From: Leptolyngbya sp. PLA1 | GTDB taxonomy: Bacteria; Planctomycetota; Phycisphaerae; Phycisphaerales; UBA1924 | Reading direction: 5' to 3' | NCBI GenBank assembly: GCA_021405315.1 | Contig: QWIH01000008.1 | Span: forward strand, 62,001 to 126,000 | DNA length: 64,000 nt | In this document: positions 43,981 through 54,831 of the stretch, one piece after another | Position numbering within the stretch: position 1 is the first letter of the stretch | How the letters are laid out: the number at the start of each line of letters is the position of its first letter | Position numbers and translations under genes: made by a program | The notes under the pieces: model-generated | What the model saw: the letters and a program-made list of their open reading frames with translations, nothing else | Databases searched by the model: none | What the model was told of the DNA's origin: nothing

Positions 43981-45558
43981 CTAGCACAACTGGTATTCAG
44001 GCATCGTGGTGATGAGCAGCAGCATGCCCGTCACCGTCCGGTTGTCCACCACACCTTCCTGCGACGCCACGTACTCCACCAGCGTCGCCTTGGGCCCCTC
44101 CGGCGCCCAGCCCAGCGTCAGCCTCAGCAGAGCCTCCGCCACCGGCCCGGGTTCGCGCCGCCCGACCCCCGAATCCTTCGGATAGGGCTCCAGCAACGCC
44201 AGCGAGTCATACGGCTGCGAGTCCGCCGTCGCGTCATAGCCCTGCGGCTTCTTCCCCGCGATCAGGAACGCCAGCACGTTCTGCCGAACGAAGTACGTGC
44301 TCGTGTTGATCCACGATCGCCCGCCGTCCCACCCCTTCACGCTCGGCGGATAAAAGAGCTTCTGCCCCATCAGGTCCATCGCGTCGTTCAGGATGGAAAG
44401 GTCTCGCACCGGCGTGCGCAGCGATCGCACCGCCCCTACCACAAGCATCGCCGGGCTCTTGATCTGGTCGTTGCGGAAACGCGGCTCGTAGAAATGCTCC
44501 GAAAGGAACAGCCGCCTCAGCACCGGCTTCAGCTCGTACCGCCCCCCCCGGAACGCGTCCGCCAGCTGCCGAAGCACCGTCCGCTGCGCGGGCTCCAGGT
44601 CCTTGTCGCCGCCACGCTCGTCCGGCGGCACGTCCGCAACGAAATAGCTGTACAGCTTGCGGGTGATGAACTTCGCGCACGCCTGCTGATCCAGGATGAT
44701 CCGTACAAAGTCATCCCCCGTCCATGTCCCGGTCTGCCCCAGGATCGTCTTCGTCCCCGTGTCGTGGTTGTTCTTCTGGAACCGGAACTCATCGTCCTCG
44801 AACGTGTACCCCGTCAGGGCGCGGGCGCCCTGCTTGATGTCCTCCTCCGTGTAGTTGCCGATCCCCAGCGAGAACAGCTCCATGATCTCCCGGGCCAGGT
44901 TCTCGTTCGGCTTGTTCCGACGGCTGTCGTTGTTGTCCAGGTACGCCAGCATCGCCGGGTCGCGGATCAGCCCCGTCAGCAGTTCCGCGTAGCTCCCCAA
45001 CGCGTGCTTCCGGAAGAGCTGGTTCTGCACGAACATGTGGTAGCTGTTCTCGATCGTGCGGAAGCTGGTCGCCAGCAGCCCGTGCCAGAACAGCGTCATC
45101 TTCTCCTCGAGCGGCCGCGGCGTCTCGATCAGCCGCCTCAGCCACCACTTCTGCACCTCGTTCATCTGCAGCCGGTCCTCGCGCTCCCGCCGCTGACGCT
45201 CCAGTCTGATGCGCGCAAGCGTGTCCTCGTCCTGCATCTGCTGCGCCCGTCGCGCCATCTGCCGCTCTTCCTCGCTCGGCGGCGAGATGATCCTCCCGTC
45301 GAACTGATCCGCCTTTACGGCCTCCGTCGGCACCTTCTCAACATTCAGCAGGGCGTCCACCGCCTTCTCGGGACCGATCTCCGCGAGCCACCTCACCTGC
45401 GACTCATCCCCGCCGAACCCCGCACGCCACAAGAGGTGCCGCGCATGCTCGTACGACCAGTCCGCCTTGCGCACCGGCCGCAGCGAGTTCTCGATCCGGT
45501 CTTCCGGATTGACGGGTGAAGCCCGGGCAGGCTTCGACGGGACAGCAGGCTGAGCCAT
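43981..45558 (-). CDS. DUF1800 protein
   Basis: A 525-residue protein with the DUF1800 helical domain: ARHLLWRAGFGGDESQV, the conserved MTLFWHGLLATSF, NENLAREIMELFSLGIGNYTEEDIKQGARALTGYTF and FVRIILDQQACAKFITRKLY. A Glu/Arg-rich coiled segment (SEEERQMARRAQQMQDEDTL) is inserted at about 85-120. No signal peptide is obvious. It is co-transcribed with the DUF1501 gene. Confidence 0.92.
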   Translation of the reverse strand: MAQPAVPSKPARASPVNPEDRIENSLRPVRKADWSYEHARHLLWRAGFGGDESQVRWLAEIGPEKAVDALLNVEKVPTEAVKADQFDGRIISPPSEEERQMARRAQQMQDEDTLARIRLERQRREREDRLQMNEVQKWWLRRLIETPRPLEEKMTLFWHGLLATSFRTIENSYHMFVQNQLFRKHALGSYAELLTGLIRDPAMLAYLDNNDSRRNKPNENLAREIMELFSLGIGNYTEEDIKQGARALTGYTFEDDEFRFQKNNHDTGTKTILGQTGTWTGDDFVRIILDQQACAKFITRKLYSYFVADVPPDERGGDKDLEPAQRTVLRQLADAFRGGRYELKPVLRRLFLSEHFYEPRFRNDQIKSPAMLVVGAVRSLRTPVRDLSILNDAMDLMGQKLFYPPSVKGWDGGRSWINTSTYFVRQNVLAFLIAGKKPQGYDATADSQPYDSLALLEPYPKDSGVGRREPGPVAEALLRLTLGWAPEGPKATLVEYVASQEGVVDNRTVTGMLLLITTMPEYQLC

Positions 45559-45656
45559 GACGGGGCCTCCGCGGGTGACCGACCGCTCAACGAGCCGTCG
45601 GCCGGAACATTGCAGTCCGGCCCAGTCTATCGGCTTTCAACCGGAGCGCAAATCCC

Positions 45657-47198
45657 CTATTGGCGAGCTGCGCTCCCGGCCTTCTCCTGCCCCGACCGAT
45701 GAATGCCCCGAACCAGCACGAACAGCCCCGCCGTCAGGCCGATCAGCAGGGCCCCGTTCGCCTGGTGCGCGGTCCGCAGCAGCGCCCGCACGGGCTCCAC
45801 GGAGTTCGTATCACCCCGCGCCATGAACGCGATCCAGCCCAGGATGAACTGGAAGGCCACCACCACGCCCACCGCGACCCCCAGCCTCGATGCCCCCCTG
45901 GCCGCCGGATGCGCCGCATCCTCTCCCCGGATGCCCCCCGCCGCGAACCCCGCGAGCATCGCCGCGATCGACACCACGACCGAGAACACCACGTGCGTCC
46001 ACAGCACGTGCGGGCTCGGGAAGTGGCGGTACCACGCCCCCAGCACCAACTGCAGCAGCAGCGAGTGCATCGCCGCCGTCGCCAGTGCCCGGGCACGCCG
46101 GGTGTTCTCGAACCCGCCGCCGCCCGGCAGTGAGCTGAATGCGGTCGACAGGTACGTCGCCAGCATCGCCAGCCCGCCAACCAGCGCCTGCGCCGCGATC
46201 CCGTGGACCATCGCGAGGCCTTGGTTCCTCGCCTCTACCCGCACGCCACCCATGTACCCCTGGATGACGATGATCGCAAGCAGAACCAGCGACCAGACTC
46301 GCACCCAGCGGTCGCCCGGCGGCGTGCGAGAAACCACGACCCCCGCCGCGACGCCGATCCCGGCGAGTGTGAGCGCCAACGCCAGTTCAGAACCCCACCG
46401 GGCCGCGAGCGTGCCCTCCGCCGCGGAAATGCGGAGCCCGAGCATCGCCAGCACGCCGACCAGCGTGACGCCAAACACCCACAGGAACCGCGTGCGGAGC
46501 GAGGCCGCCGCGCCCCGCAGGCAGGTCCAGAGCGCCAGGATCAGAACCCCGGTCCCCGCCAATGTGCCGAAGAGCCGGTGCGAGTGCTCCAGGAACACGC
46601 CCCCAGGAGCCCGCGGGCCGATCGGGTAAAGGAACATGTTGGTCCCGAACGTGTTCGGCCAATCCGGCACTGCCAGGCCCGAGCCCGTGCTGGTCACCAG
46701 GCCCCCCACGAAGATCAGCGGGGCTACCGAAATCGTCACCCAGATCGCCAGACGCCCGAGCCAGTTCGCCGGCCCCTCCGACGCTTTCGCCTTCAGAACG
46801 ATCGCGGATGCCAGGAGGCCGATGACGCACCCCGCGCCGAGGAACGCGACGCAGATCATCCACGCCTGGGGCACCAGGTCCGCCTCCGGCGTCCCCGCCA
46901 CCGTCTGGGCCGGACGCAGCTTCGAGCCGACGATCGCCAGCCCGAGCAGCGCCGTGACCAGCCCGGAGCCCGCCCCGACCTTGAGCCGATTCCCAGGAGC
47001 CACGCGCCGTGCCGTGAGCGCCGCAGCCACAAACCAGACCGCGACCACCATCGGGAGCGAAACAGACTCCGCGAGCCCGAGCCACGGGAGGTGCGTGAAG
47101 AACCAGGCGGTCCACAGCGCGACCGCCGCCGCAAACCCGTTCGCCAGAATCGCGCCGAACTGGGACGCTGAACTCGAGTCGCCGGAGTGTGGAGTCAT
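45657..47198 (-). CDS. ctaA: Heme A synthase (CtaA/COX15) with N-terminal extension
   Basis: A 513-residue membrane protein. The COX15/CtaA core starts at about 150 with GGLVTSTGSGLAVPDWPNTF (165 onward) and EHSHRLFGTLAGTG, whose histidines bind heme; a second half-repeat has MVHGIAAQ and HVLWTHVVF. It converts heme O to heme A for the oxidase encoded on the other side of the divergent promoter region. About 140 residues with three to four extra membrane helices precede the core, making it longer than typical CtaA. No CtaB is seen in the window. Confidence 0.9.
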   Translation of the reverse strand: MTPHSGDSSSASQFGAILANGFAAAVALWTAWFFTHLPWLGLAESVSLPMVVAVWFVAAALTARRVAPGNRLKVGAGSGLVTALLGLAIVGSKLRPAQTVAGTPEADLVPQAWMICVAFLGAGCVIGLLASAIVLKAKASEGPANWLGRLAIWVTISVAPLIFVGGLVTSTGSGLAVPDWPNTFGTNMFLYPIGPRAPGGVFLEHSHRLFGTLAGTGVLILALWTCLRGAAASLRTRFLWVFGVTLVGVLAMLGLRISAAEGTLAARWGSELALALTLAGIGVAAGVVVSRTPPGDRWVRVWSLVLLAIIVIQGYMGGVRVEARNQGLAMVHGIAAQALVGGLAMLATYLSTAFSSLPGGGGFENTRRARALATAAMHSLLLQLVLGAWYRHFPSPHVLWTHVVFSVVVSIAAMLAGFAAGGIRGEDAAHPAARGASRLGVAVGVVVAFQFILGWIAFMARGDTNSVEPVRALLRTAHQANGALLIGLTAGLFVLVRGIHRSGQEKAGSAARQ

Positions 47199-47448
47199 CT
47201 GACCTACCTTCTATCTGATGGTGGGCTAGGCGGACCTGACGGGCCCCGCTGAGAACGAGTCTCATTTACGGTCTGGCAGGAACCGTCACTTGACAGCGTA
47301 GCCCCAATCTGGCCCAATTGCGGTTCTACAGGAAAAGCTCGCTCGGAGTCTGTATGCTGTGCCCCGTCCGGAGGGGTTCGTTTTCGGACGGCAGGGGTTC
47401 GGTCGCGTGTGTGGGCCCAAGGGGCTACCAGAGCCAAGGAGGCCGGCT
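47199..47448. promoter_or_regulatory. Divergent control region of ctaA and the respiratory operon
   Basis: This 250-bp gap separates ctaA (leftward) from actA (rightward), so it should hold both promoters. A TTGACA lies at 47290-47295 and a TATGCT at 47353-47358, but they are too far apart to be one sigma-70 promoter. The 3' part contains the actA ribosome site. Confidence 0.4.
47436..47442 (+). promoter_or_regulatory. Strong ribosome-binding site for a TTG-started actA
   Basis: AAGGAGG lies 6 bases before the TTG at 47449. The next ATG in frame (47473) has no comparable site, so the TTG start is preferred. Confidence 0.75.
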
Positions 47449-48159
47449 TTGTCGGTGATCTTTCCGAAGTGGATGAACGTCCTCCCGACCGTCGCGGCTG
47501 TCGGCACGCTCCTCGGCGGCGTCACCGTCGTCGGCGGGTTCTGGTACTACGCGACGCCCAAGTTCTATCGCGTCGGGTACATGCCCACCCAACCCGGCGG
47601 CGGGTTCAACCACCAGATCCACGCCGGCAAGCTCGGAATGGACTGCAGGTACTGCCACACCAAGATCGAGGAGAGCGCCGAGGCCAACATCCCCAACGTG
47701 GCCACCTGCTACGGCTGCCACCAGGACGGCAGCCTCACCCTCCAGAGCTCCGAGCCCAACGGCCCCCACGCCAAAAAGACCCAGTTCATCCGCGAGGCCT
47801 TCGCCAAGGACGCCACCATCGAGTGGCGCCGGATCCACAAGCTCCCCGACTACGTCCGGAACTTCCCGCACAGCGTCCACCTCAACGCCGGAGTGAGCTG
47901 CTTCTCCTGCCACGGCCGGATCGACACCATGCCCGTCGTCTTCCAGGCCGAGGCGCTCTCCATGAGCTGGTGCCTCGACTGCCACCGCGACCCCGCGTCG
48001 GCGCTCGTGCCCAAGGACAAGGTCACCGACCTCCAGTGGGTCCACGATCAGATGACCCTCCGGACCTCCGGAGACCCGGCCGCGAAGGCTTCCGCCGAGC
48101 AGCTCGTCGATTCTCTGCTGCAGGCACCGCCCCAGAACTGCGGCGCGTGCCACTACTAG
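47449..48159 (+). CDS. actA: Alternative complex III subunit A, pentaheme cytochrome c
   Basis: A 236-residue protein beginning (TTG) SVIFPKWMNVLPTV with one N-terminal membrane anchor (TVAAVGTLLGGVTVVGGFWY). Five CxxCH heme sites are present at about residues 66 (CRYCH), 87 (CYGCH), 151 (CFSCH), 175 (CLDCH) and 231 (CGACH), matching the pentaheme ActA. It accepts electrons from the quinol-oxidising core and faces the periplasm. First gene of the actABCDEF-SCO-cox operon. Confidence 0.93.
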   Translation: MSVIFPKWMNVLPTVAAVGTLLGGVTVVGGFWYYATPKFYRVGYMPTQPGGGFNHQIHAGKLGMDCRYCHTKIEESAEANIPNVATCYGCHQDGSLTLQSSEPNGPHAKKTQFIREAFAKDATIEWRRIHKLPDYVRNFPHSVHLNAGVSCFSCHGRIDTMPVVFQAEALSMSWCLDCHRDPASALVPKDKVTDLQWVHDQMTLRTSGDPAAKASAEQLVDSLLQAPPQNCGACHY

Positions 48160-48255
48160 GCGGCGCGAGGGACCGGCGGCGTCGCCCGTCCCGGCGAGAC
48201 AGACCCCAGCACCACGTCCGAGACATCAGCCACTTCTCTCACTCGTGCGAGCGCC

Positions 48256-51200
48256 ATGACACACGACCAATGCCATTCGACGACTTCCGGTGAAAAGCAA
48301 CTCCCGGGCAAGGACCAGCTGGCAGAGTTCCCGCGCCGCGCGGGCACCGTCAACGGCCAACGCGTCTGGCGGTCCCCGGAGGACCTCGCCGACAACGGCG
48401 AGTTCAGGGACTGGCTCGAGCGCGAGTTCCCCTCCGGAATGGGCGAGCTTGTCACGCGAGAGGCGATCGACCTCTCCGAGGCCGGCAGCGCCAAGGGCGG
48501 CGAGTCGCGCCGCGAGTTCCTCAAGATCATGAGCGCGTCGCTGGCCCTCGCAGGCGCCGCGACCATCCCGGGGTGCCGCCGCCCCGATCACAAGATCCTC
48601 CCGTACTCCAAGGTCGTCCCCGAGGACGTCGTCCCGGGCAGGCCCCTCTTCTACGCCACCAGCTTCGTCCGGCCCGATGGCGGTGCCGAAGGCCTCCTCG
48701 TCGAAACCCACGAGGGACGCCCGACCAAGATCGAAGGAAACCCCCTCCACCCCGCCAACAACGGCAAGTGCTCCATCTGGGCGCTCGCAAGCATCATGGG
48801 TCTCTACGACCCCGATCGCCTCAAGTCCCCTGTCTACAACAACCCCTCTCGCGGCCGCATCGAGGCCACCTGGGACGACTTCCGCGCCTGGGCCGGCCCT
48901 CACTTCGGCCAGAGCACCGGCGAGGGCCTCGCCTTCATCGTCGGCAAGAGCTCCAGCCCCTCCCGCCGCGCCGCCTGCGACGCGCTCAAACGCAAGTTCC
49001 CCAAGGCCGAGTGGGTCGACTGGGCGCCGGCGCAGTCCGCGTCGATGGTCGAGGGCACACGCATCGCCTTCGGCGCCCCGATGCACGAGGTCCTGAACCT
49101 CTCCAAGCAGACCTCGAGGGTCATCCTCTCACTCGACCGCGACTTCCTCCAGTTCGAGCCCTGCGAGCTCACCAACGCCAGAGGGTTCGCCAGGTCCCGC
49201 GAGATCTTCTCCACCGACGACGACATGTCCCGCCTCTACGCCGTCGAGAGCGGGTTCTCCGGCACCGGCGGCCAGGCCGACCACCGCCTCCGCCTTGCGC
49301 CCTCCCGCGTGACCGCTTTCGCCGTCGAACTCGCCAAGTTCATCGCGGCCTCCGCCGGCCCCGGCTTCGCCAAGGTGGCTCAGGCCGCCGCCGCCGTCAA
49401 GGTGCCCGAGGGTGCCGATCTCTCCGGTGAAGCCCGACGCTTCCTCGAAGAGTGCGCCAAGGACCTTGCTTCCCCCGCCAACAACGCCAAGGCCGTGGTC
49501 CTCGCGGGGCCCTCCCAGCCCGCCGCGGTGCACGCCCTCGTCGCCGCCATCAACAGCGCGATCGGCGCCATCGGCTCCGCCGTCTCCTACTCGCCCATGA
49601 CCGCCGACGAGGCCGCCGACTCGGCCAAGGGGCTCGCCGCGCTCACCGCGAAGATGAAGGCCGGGCAGATCAAGACCCTCGTGTGCGTCGGCGCAAACCC
49701 CGCCTACGACGCGCCCGGCGACCTCGACTTCGCCGGCGCCTGGGCCAAGGTCCCCAACACGGTCACCCTCTCCGTCGAGTCCACCGAGACCGCCGCCGCC
49801 TCCACCTGGTCCCTCAACTCCGCGCACTACCTCGAGAGCTGGGGCGATGCCCTCGACGCCCGTGGCGTGCTCTCGCCCGTCCAGCCTGTCATCGCCCCCA
49901 TCTACGAGCCCGCCCTCAGCGAGCTCGAGTTCCTCACCCTCCTCGCCTCGAACGACATCGGCCACGCCGTCGTCAGCGGGCACCAGATCGTCCGCGATCA
50001 CTGGCGCACCGGGCTCCGCGTGGGCGGGACCGACTTCGAAAAGGCCTGGCGCCGGGCCCTCCACGACGGCCTCCTCGCCGGCACCGGCGGCCCGCTCCAG
50101 AAGCCCGCCGTGAACTTCGACGCGGTCGCTTCCGCCGTCGGCGGACTCGCCGTGGGCGCGATGCCCACGCCCCAGTCCCTCGATGTCGCCTTCAGCGTCG
50201 GCCACGTCTCCGACGGACGATTCGCCTCCTGCGCCTGGCTGCACGAGCTCCCCGAGACCGGGACCCGCACCGTCTGGGACAACCCGGCGCTCATGAGCCC
50301 CAAGACCGCAGAGGCCCTCGGGTTGCTCCCGCAGGCCTTCGACGCGCACGACCCAAGCCAGATCTACACCAAGCCCAAGTACCCCATGGCCGCCATGGCC
50401 GAACTCACCGTGCCGGGCGGCGGCAAGGTCATCTCCCCGGTCTGGATCATGCCGGGCATGGCCGACAACACCGTGCTCGTGAAGCTCGGCTTCGGCCGAA
50501 CCGTCAGCGGTCGGGTCGCCGACGGCGTGGGCGTGAACTTCTACGCCGCCCGCCCGTCCGGTGGCGCACTCGCCGCCTCCGGCGCCACCGCCGCGAAGGT
50601 CGCCGGCGAACACATGATCGCCAGCACCCAGAACCACTGGTCGCTCGAGGGCCGCACCGCCATCGTCCGCGCCGTCGACCTCCCCCGCTGGAAGAAGTTC
50701 GGCGGGCACATCGAGAAGATGACCGACACCTTCTACGGCACGCAGAAGGAACTCGGCTTCGGCGAGCAGCTCGGCGAGCTCGCCCACACCCCAGCCAACG
50801 TCTCCATCTACAAAAACCCCTTCAACCGCAGCCCGGGCGACCCGGATCCGCGTGACGTCGCCGCCTCCCCCAAGGGCAAGGCGCCGGAGTTCTCGCAGCG
50901 GTCCCAGTGGGCCATGACCATCGACCAGACCCTCTGCACCGGCTGCGGCGCCTGCACCATCGCCTGCCAGAGCGAGAACAACATTCCCGTCGTCGGCAAA
51001 AAGGAAGTCGCCAAGGGCCGAGAGATGACCTGGATGCGCGTCGACCGCTACTTCACCGGCGACTTCGACAACCCCCAGGCCATGCTCCACCAGCCGGTCT
51101 GCTGCGTCCACTGCGAGAACGCCCCCTGCGAGACCGTCTGCCCGGTGAACGCCACCGTCCACGGGCCCGAGGGCATGAACTACATGACCTACAACCGCTG

Positions 51201-51978
51201 CATCGGCACGCGGTACTGCGCCAACAACTGCCCCTACAAGGTCCGCAGATACAACTTCTTCGAGTACGGCAAGCTCGCCTTCAACGGCGACTACGCCGGC
51301 AAGGACACCATCGACTCCATCGGCGGCGCCGTCCCCGGCCAGGGCGTTGGCCCCAACGGCTCCCCTGCCCACAACCGCATCAACATCAACCTCGTCCCGC
51401 CTCGCCTCCGCGAGAAGATCTCCGAGCTCGAACGCATGCAGAAGAACCCCGACGTCACCGTCCGCATGCGCGGCGTGATGGAGAAGTGCTCCTTCTGCGT
51501 CCAACGCATCAACGGCGCTCGCATCGAGACCAAGCTCAAAGACCTGCCCCACATCCCCGACGGGTTCTTCCAGGTCGCCTGCCAGCAGGCCTGCCCCTCC
51601 GACGCCATCACCTTCGGCGACATGCTCGACCTCGACACCGAGTACCGCTCCGACGAGGCAGAGCCCTTCGCCAAGGCCGGCGTCCGAAAGGGCAGCAAGG
51701 TCGCTCACACCCGCCGCCACGCTCGCAACTACGCCCTCCTCGGGTATCTCAACACCCGTCCCCGCGTCACCCACATGGTGCGCATCATGAACCCCAACCC
51801 CGCCCTCTGCGACGAGGAGCGAAAGCACCTCTGGGATGAGTCCCCCGTCCACCACGGCGGGCACGAAGGCCACGACCACGCACACGACCAGCCACACTCG
51901 TTCGTCGACCCCAGCAAGCACGCCGAAGACCGCGGCTACGCGCTCAGCCTCCGCGTTCTCCCCGGGAGCATGGCATGA
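48256..51978 (+). CDS. actB: Alternative complex III subunit B, molybdopterin-like and Fe-S protein
   Basis: A 1240-residue protein. A twin-arginine-like [19 protein letters not shown] lies unusually far in at 84-102, the TAT-variant form typical of ActB. The molybdopterin oxidoreductase-like region (about 120-860) has no molybdenum in characterised complexes. The C-terminal ferredoxin domain holds cysteine clusters [11 protein letters not shown] (near 894), [26 protein letters not shown], and CSFCVQR with CQQACP. It passes electrons from quinol toward ActA and ActE. Its stop overlaps actC as ATGA. Confidence 0.94.
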   Translation: MTHDQCHSTTSGEKQLPGKDQLAEFPRRAGTVNGQRVWRSPEDLADNGEFRDWLEREFPSGMGELVTREAIDLSEAGSAKGGESRREFLKIMSASLALAGAATIPGCRRPDHKILPYSKVVPEDVVPGRPLFYATSFVRPDGGAEGLLVETHEGRPTKIEGNPLHPANNGKCSIWALASIMGLYDPDRLKSPVYNNPSRGRIEATWDDFRAWAGPHFGQSTGEGLAFIVGKSSSPSRRAACDALKRKFPKAEWVDWAPAQSASMVEGTRIAFGAPMHEVLNLSKQTSRVILSLDRDFLQFEPCELTNARGFARSREIFSTDDDMSRLYAVESGFSGTGGQADHRLRLAPSRVTAFAVELAKFIAASAGPGFAKVAQAAAAVKVPEGADLSGEARRFLEECAKDLASPANNAKAVVLAGPSQPAAVHALVAAINSAIGAIGSAVSYSPMTADEAADSAKGLAALTAKMKAGQIKTLVCVGANPAYDAPGDLDFAGAWAKVPNTVTLSVESTETAAASTWSLNSAHYLESWGDALDARGVLSPVQPVIAPIYEPALSELEFLTLLASNDIGHAVVSGHQIVRDHWRTGLRVGGTDFEKAWRRALHDGLLAGTGGPLQKPAVNFDAVASAVGGLAVGAMPTPQSLDVAFSVGHVSDGRFASCAWLHELPETGTRTVWDNPALMSPKTAEALGLLPQAFDAHDPSQIYTKPKYPMAAMAELTVPGGGKVISPVWIMPGMADNTVLVKLGFGRTVSGRVADGVGVNFYAARPSGGALAASGATAAKVAGEHMIASTQNHWSLEGRTAIVRAVDLPRWKKFGGHIEKMTDTFYGTQKELGFGEQLGELAHTPANVSIYKNPFNRSPGDPDPRDVAASPKGKAPEFSQRSQWAMTIDQTLCTGCGACTIACQSENNIPVVGKKEVAKGREMTWMRVDRYFTGDFDNPQAMLHQPVCCVHCENAPCETVCPVNATVHGPEGMNYMTYNRCIGTRYCANNCPYKVRRYNFFEYGKLAFNGDYAGKDTIDSIGGAVPGQGVGPNGSPAHNRININLVPPRLREKISELERMQKNPDVTVRMRGVMEKCSFCVQRINGARIETKLKDLPHIPDGFFQVACQQACPSDAITFGDMLDLDTEYRSDEAEPFAKAGVRKGSKVAHTRRHARNYALLGYLNTRPRVTHMVRIMNPNPALCDEERKHLWDESPVHHGGHEGHDHAHDQPHSFVDPSKHAEDRGYALSLRVLPGSMA

Positions 51979-53528
51979 CCACCCACCCGCACCCCGACGA
52001 GATCACCGCAAAGAGGCTCGCCGGGCTCAGCCCCGCCCCGAAGCCCCCGCACCACGGGGACGCCGCACACGGCGACGGCACCCTCATCGACACCCCCGGC
52101 GTCCGTCCGCCGCTTGTCCTCAACAACCGATCCTTCGGTGAAGTCACCGACATCATCTGCGGCTACGCGGAGAACAAGCCGCCACGCTGGTGGCACCCCA
52201 TGGCCGCCATCACCGGCCTCCTCGCCGCCATGATGGGCGGGTTCATCCTCTACCTCGTCATCACCGGCATCGGCACCTGGGGACTCAACAACCAGGTCGA
52301 CTGGGCCTGGGACATCACCAACTTCGTCTTCTGGATCGGTATCGGTCACGCCGGAACCCTCATCAGCGCCATCCTCTGCCTCCTCAAGCAGAAGTGGCGC
52401 ACCGCCGTCAACCGCTCCGCCGAGGCGATGACCATCTTCGCCGTCATCTGCGCAGCCACCTTCCCCGGCATCCACGTCGGCCGCCAGTGGATGGCCTGGA
52501 TGCTCTTCCCCATCCCCAACGCCAACGCCATCTGGCCCAACTTCCGCAGCCCCCTCCTCTGGGACGTCTTCGCCGTCTCCACCTACGGCACCGTCTCACT
52601 CCTCTTCTGGTTCATGGGAATGGTCCCCGACCTCGCCACCCTCCGCGACCGGGCCGACAAGCGCCTCCGGGCCAGCCCGGACGGCGGGGCGATGCTCCTC
52701 CCCTTCATCCCCATCCGCGTCGACACCATCCGCGCCAGGGTCTACGGCTTCCTCTCCCTGGGCTGGCGATTCAGCAGCCGTCACTGGCACCGCTACGAGG
52801 CCGCCTACCTCGTCCTCGCCGGCATCTCGACGCCCCTCGTCCTCTCCGTGCACTCCATCGTGTCCACCGACTTCGCAACCTCCATCCTCCCGGGATGGCA
52901 CACCACCATCTTCCCGCCCTACTTCGTCGCCGGCGCCATCTTCGGTGGCTTCGCCATGGTGCTCCTGCTGCTCATCCCGGCACGCGAGCTCTACCCCAAC
53001 ATGAAGGACTTCGTCACCACCCGCCACCTCGAGAACATGGCCAAGATCCTCCTGCTCACCGGCATGATGGTCGGCTTCGCCTACTCCATGGAGTTCTTCA
53101 TCGCCTGGTACGGCGGCAACGAGTACGAGCTCTACTGCTTCCAGAACCGCGCCTTCGGCCCCTACTGGTGGGCCTACTGGACCATGATCTCCTGCAACGT
53201 GATCTCCCCCCAGCTCTTCTGGTTCAAGAAGCTCCGCACCACCCCCATCGTCATCTTCACCGTCTCCGTGTTCGTCACCATCGGCATGTGGTTCGAGCGA
53301 TTCGTCATCATCGTCAGCAGCCTCCACCGCGCCTTCCTGCCCGGCGAGTGGGGCATGTTCCACCCCACCGCGGTCGACATCTGCATCTTCGTCGGATCGC
53401 TCGGCCTCTTCACCCACCTGTTCCTCCTCTTCCTCCGGTTCCTCCCCGTCTTCCCGATCGCGGAGATCAAGGCGGTGATGCCGCAGGCCAGCCCCCATCA
53501 TCACGACGACCACCAGGGAGGCCACTGA
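51975..53528 (+). CDS. actC: Alternative complex III subunit C, NrfD/PsrC-like quinol-binding protein
   Basis: A 517-residue membrane protein with about ten helices in the NrfD/PsrC pattern. The segment [20 protein letters not shown] is the conserved quinol-site helix (GxxHAGTxISA), and [20 protein letters not shown] is the matching helix of the second half. It forms the main quinol-oxidising and probable proton-translocating module. It overlaps actB by 4 bases and precedes actD by 3. Confidence 0.94.
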   Translation: MTTHPHPDEITAKRLAGLSPAPKPPHHGDAAHGDGTLIDTPGVRPPLVLNNRSFGEVTDIICGYAENKPPRWWHPMAAITGLLAAMMGGFILYLVITGIGTWGLNNQVDWAWDITNFVFWIGIGHAGTLISAILCLLKQKWRTAVNRSAEAMTIFAVICAATFPGIHVGRQWMAWMLFPIPNANAIWPNFRSPLLWDVFAVSTYGTVSLLFWFMGMVPDLATLRDRADKRLRASPDGGAMLLPFIPIRVDTIRARVYGFLSLGWRFSSRHWHRYEAAYLVLAGISTPLVLSVHSIVSTDFATSILPGWHTTIFPPYFVAGAIFGGFAMVLLLLIPARELYPNMKDFVTTRHLENMAKILLLTGMMVGFAYSMEFFIAWYGGNEYELYCFQNRAFGPYWWAYWTMISCNVISPQLFWFKKLRTTPIVIFTVSVFVTIGMWFERFVIIVSSLHRAFLPGEWGMFHPTAVDICIFVGSLGLFTHLFLLFLRFLPVFPIAEIKAVMPQASPHHHDDHQGGH

Positions 53529-53531
53529 CCC

Positions 53532-54101
53532 ATGCCACGCGCGACTGGAAAGGTCTACGTCACAGAGCAGGGCGAGACGATCCACGGGATCCTTGCCGAG
53601 TTCGCCACGCCCGCGGCCCTCTACCACGCCGCGGAGCATGTCCGCGACGCCGGCTACTCCAAGTGGGACACCTTCACGCCCTTCCCCATCCACGGCATGG
53701 AAGATGCCATGGGCGTGAAACGCACCAGGCTCCCGGTGCTCGTCGCCCTCATGGCGTTCACCGGCGCGGGACTCGCGTTCCTCATGCAGCACTGGATGGC
53801 CGGCGTTGATTACCCGCTCATGCACCAGGGCAAGCCCTTCAGTTCCTGGCAGGCCTTCGTCCCCATCACCTTCGAGCTCGGCGTCCTCTTCGCCGCCTTC
53901 ACCTCGCTCATCGGAATGCTCGCTCGAAACGGCCTCCCCCGCTGGCATCACCCCCTGTTCAAGAAGGAGCGATTCCTCTCCAGCAGCGACGACCGCTTCT
54001 TCGTCTGCATCGAGGCGTGCGATGCCAAGTTCGACCCCGACGCAACCCGCGCGCTCCTCGAAAAGGCAGGCGCCACCAGCATCGAACTCGTCGAGGAATA
54101 A
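53532..54101 (+). CDS. actD: Alternative complex III subunit D (DUF3341)
   Basis: A 189-residue protein with DUF3341 features. A soluble N-terminus contains the alpha-beta ACT-like part (GILAEFATPAALYHAAEHVR, YSKWDTFTPFPIHGMEDAMG). Two membrane helices follow (LPVLVALMAFTGAGLAFLM, FVPITFELGVLFAAFTSLIG), then a C-terminal ferredoxin-like tail. It is a structural subunit of the complex. Confidence 0.92.
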   Translation: MPRATGKVYVTEQGETIHGILAEFATPAALYHAAEHVRDAGYSKWDTFTPFPIHGMEDAMGVKRTRLPVLVALMAFTGAGLAFLMQHWMAGVDYPLMHQGKPFSSWQAFVPITFELGVLFAAFTSLIGMLARNGLPRWHHPLFKKERFLSSSDDRFFVCIEACDAKFDPDATRALLEKAGATSIELVEE

Positions 54102-54120
54102 GCACCTCCCCGGTGAACGC

Positions 54121-54831
54121 ATGAACAACCGACTCTCCACAACCCTCGTCATCCTCTCCCTCGCGACCATCGCCGGCTGTCGCGGCGACCGCGAGGACGC
54201 GCCCCCCCGCGAGTTCTTCCCAGACCTCGACACCCAACTCAAGTGGACCCCGCAGGGCGGCAGCGAGATGTTTGCGGATGGCCGCACCATGAGGCAGCCC
54301 CCCGCCGGCGCCGTCCCCTTCGGCCGTCGCGCCACCACCTCCGACGCCCCCTGGGCCACCCCATGGAACGCCGAGAGGGACCGCTTCCTCAAGGATGACC
54401 CCGCCTTCTTCGAAGGCACCGCCGGACGCGACGCCGCCGGCAATCCCATCTTCATCGAAAAGCTCCCCGCCTCCATCTCCGTGGACAAGGCCCTCCTCCT
54501 CCGCGGCCAGGAACGCTTCAACATCTACTGCTCCGTCTGCCACGGCTACCTCGGCGATGGCAAGGGCGTCGTGGGCGTCCAGTACAGCCCCGCCGCCGCC
54601 GACCTCAACAACCCGGCCTTCCTCGCCCCGGGCGCGCCCCAGACCAAGGACGGGTACATCTTCAACATCATCCGCCACGGGAAGCCCAAGCCCGACGGCA
54701 GCGGCGGGTTCACCATGCCCCCCTACGGACACGCCATGTCCGAGGCTGACTCGTGGGCGATCGTGGCCTACGTCCGCGCCCTCCAGGCCGCACGGGGCGC
54801 CCAACCCTCTTCGACTGGAGGCTCGCGATGA
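54121..54831 (+). CDS. actE: Alternative complex III subunit E, monoheme cytochrome c lipoprotein
   Basis: A 236-residue protein with a lipobox (LATIAGCRGD). One heme site is present (YCSVCHGYLGDGKG), with a likely Met ligand in FTMPPYGHAMSE. It carries electrons from the complex to the oxidase. The ATG is at 54121; longer readings in the same frame overlap actD. Its stop overlaps the actF start (ATGA). Confidence 0.92.
   Translation: MNNRLSTTLVILSLATIAGCRGDREDAPPREFFPDLDTQLKWTPQGGSEMFADGRTMRQPPAGAVPFGRRATTSDAPWATPWNAERDRFLKDDPAFFEGTAGRDAAGNPIFIEKLPASISVDKALLLRGQERFNIYCSVCHGYLGDGKGVVGVQYSPAAADLNNPAFLAPGAPQTKDGYIFNIIRHGKPKPDGSGGFTMPPYGHAMSEADSWAIVAYVRALQAARGAQPSSTGGSR

Noticed and set aside
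47290-47358. A sigma-70 promoter made of TTGACA (47290) and TATGCT (47353)
   Set aside because: The spacing is about 57 bases, far from the 16-18 needed; neither box has a good partner.
49129-51921. 930-residue open frame on the minus strand opposite actB
   Set aside because: It is exactly antisense to actB, whose cysteine motifs and Tat signal are clear. The reading is Gly/Asp/Val-rich with no domain, typical of high-GC antisense frames.
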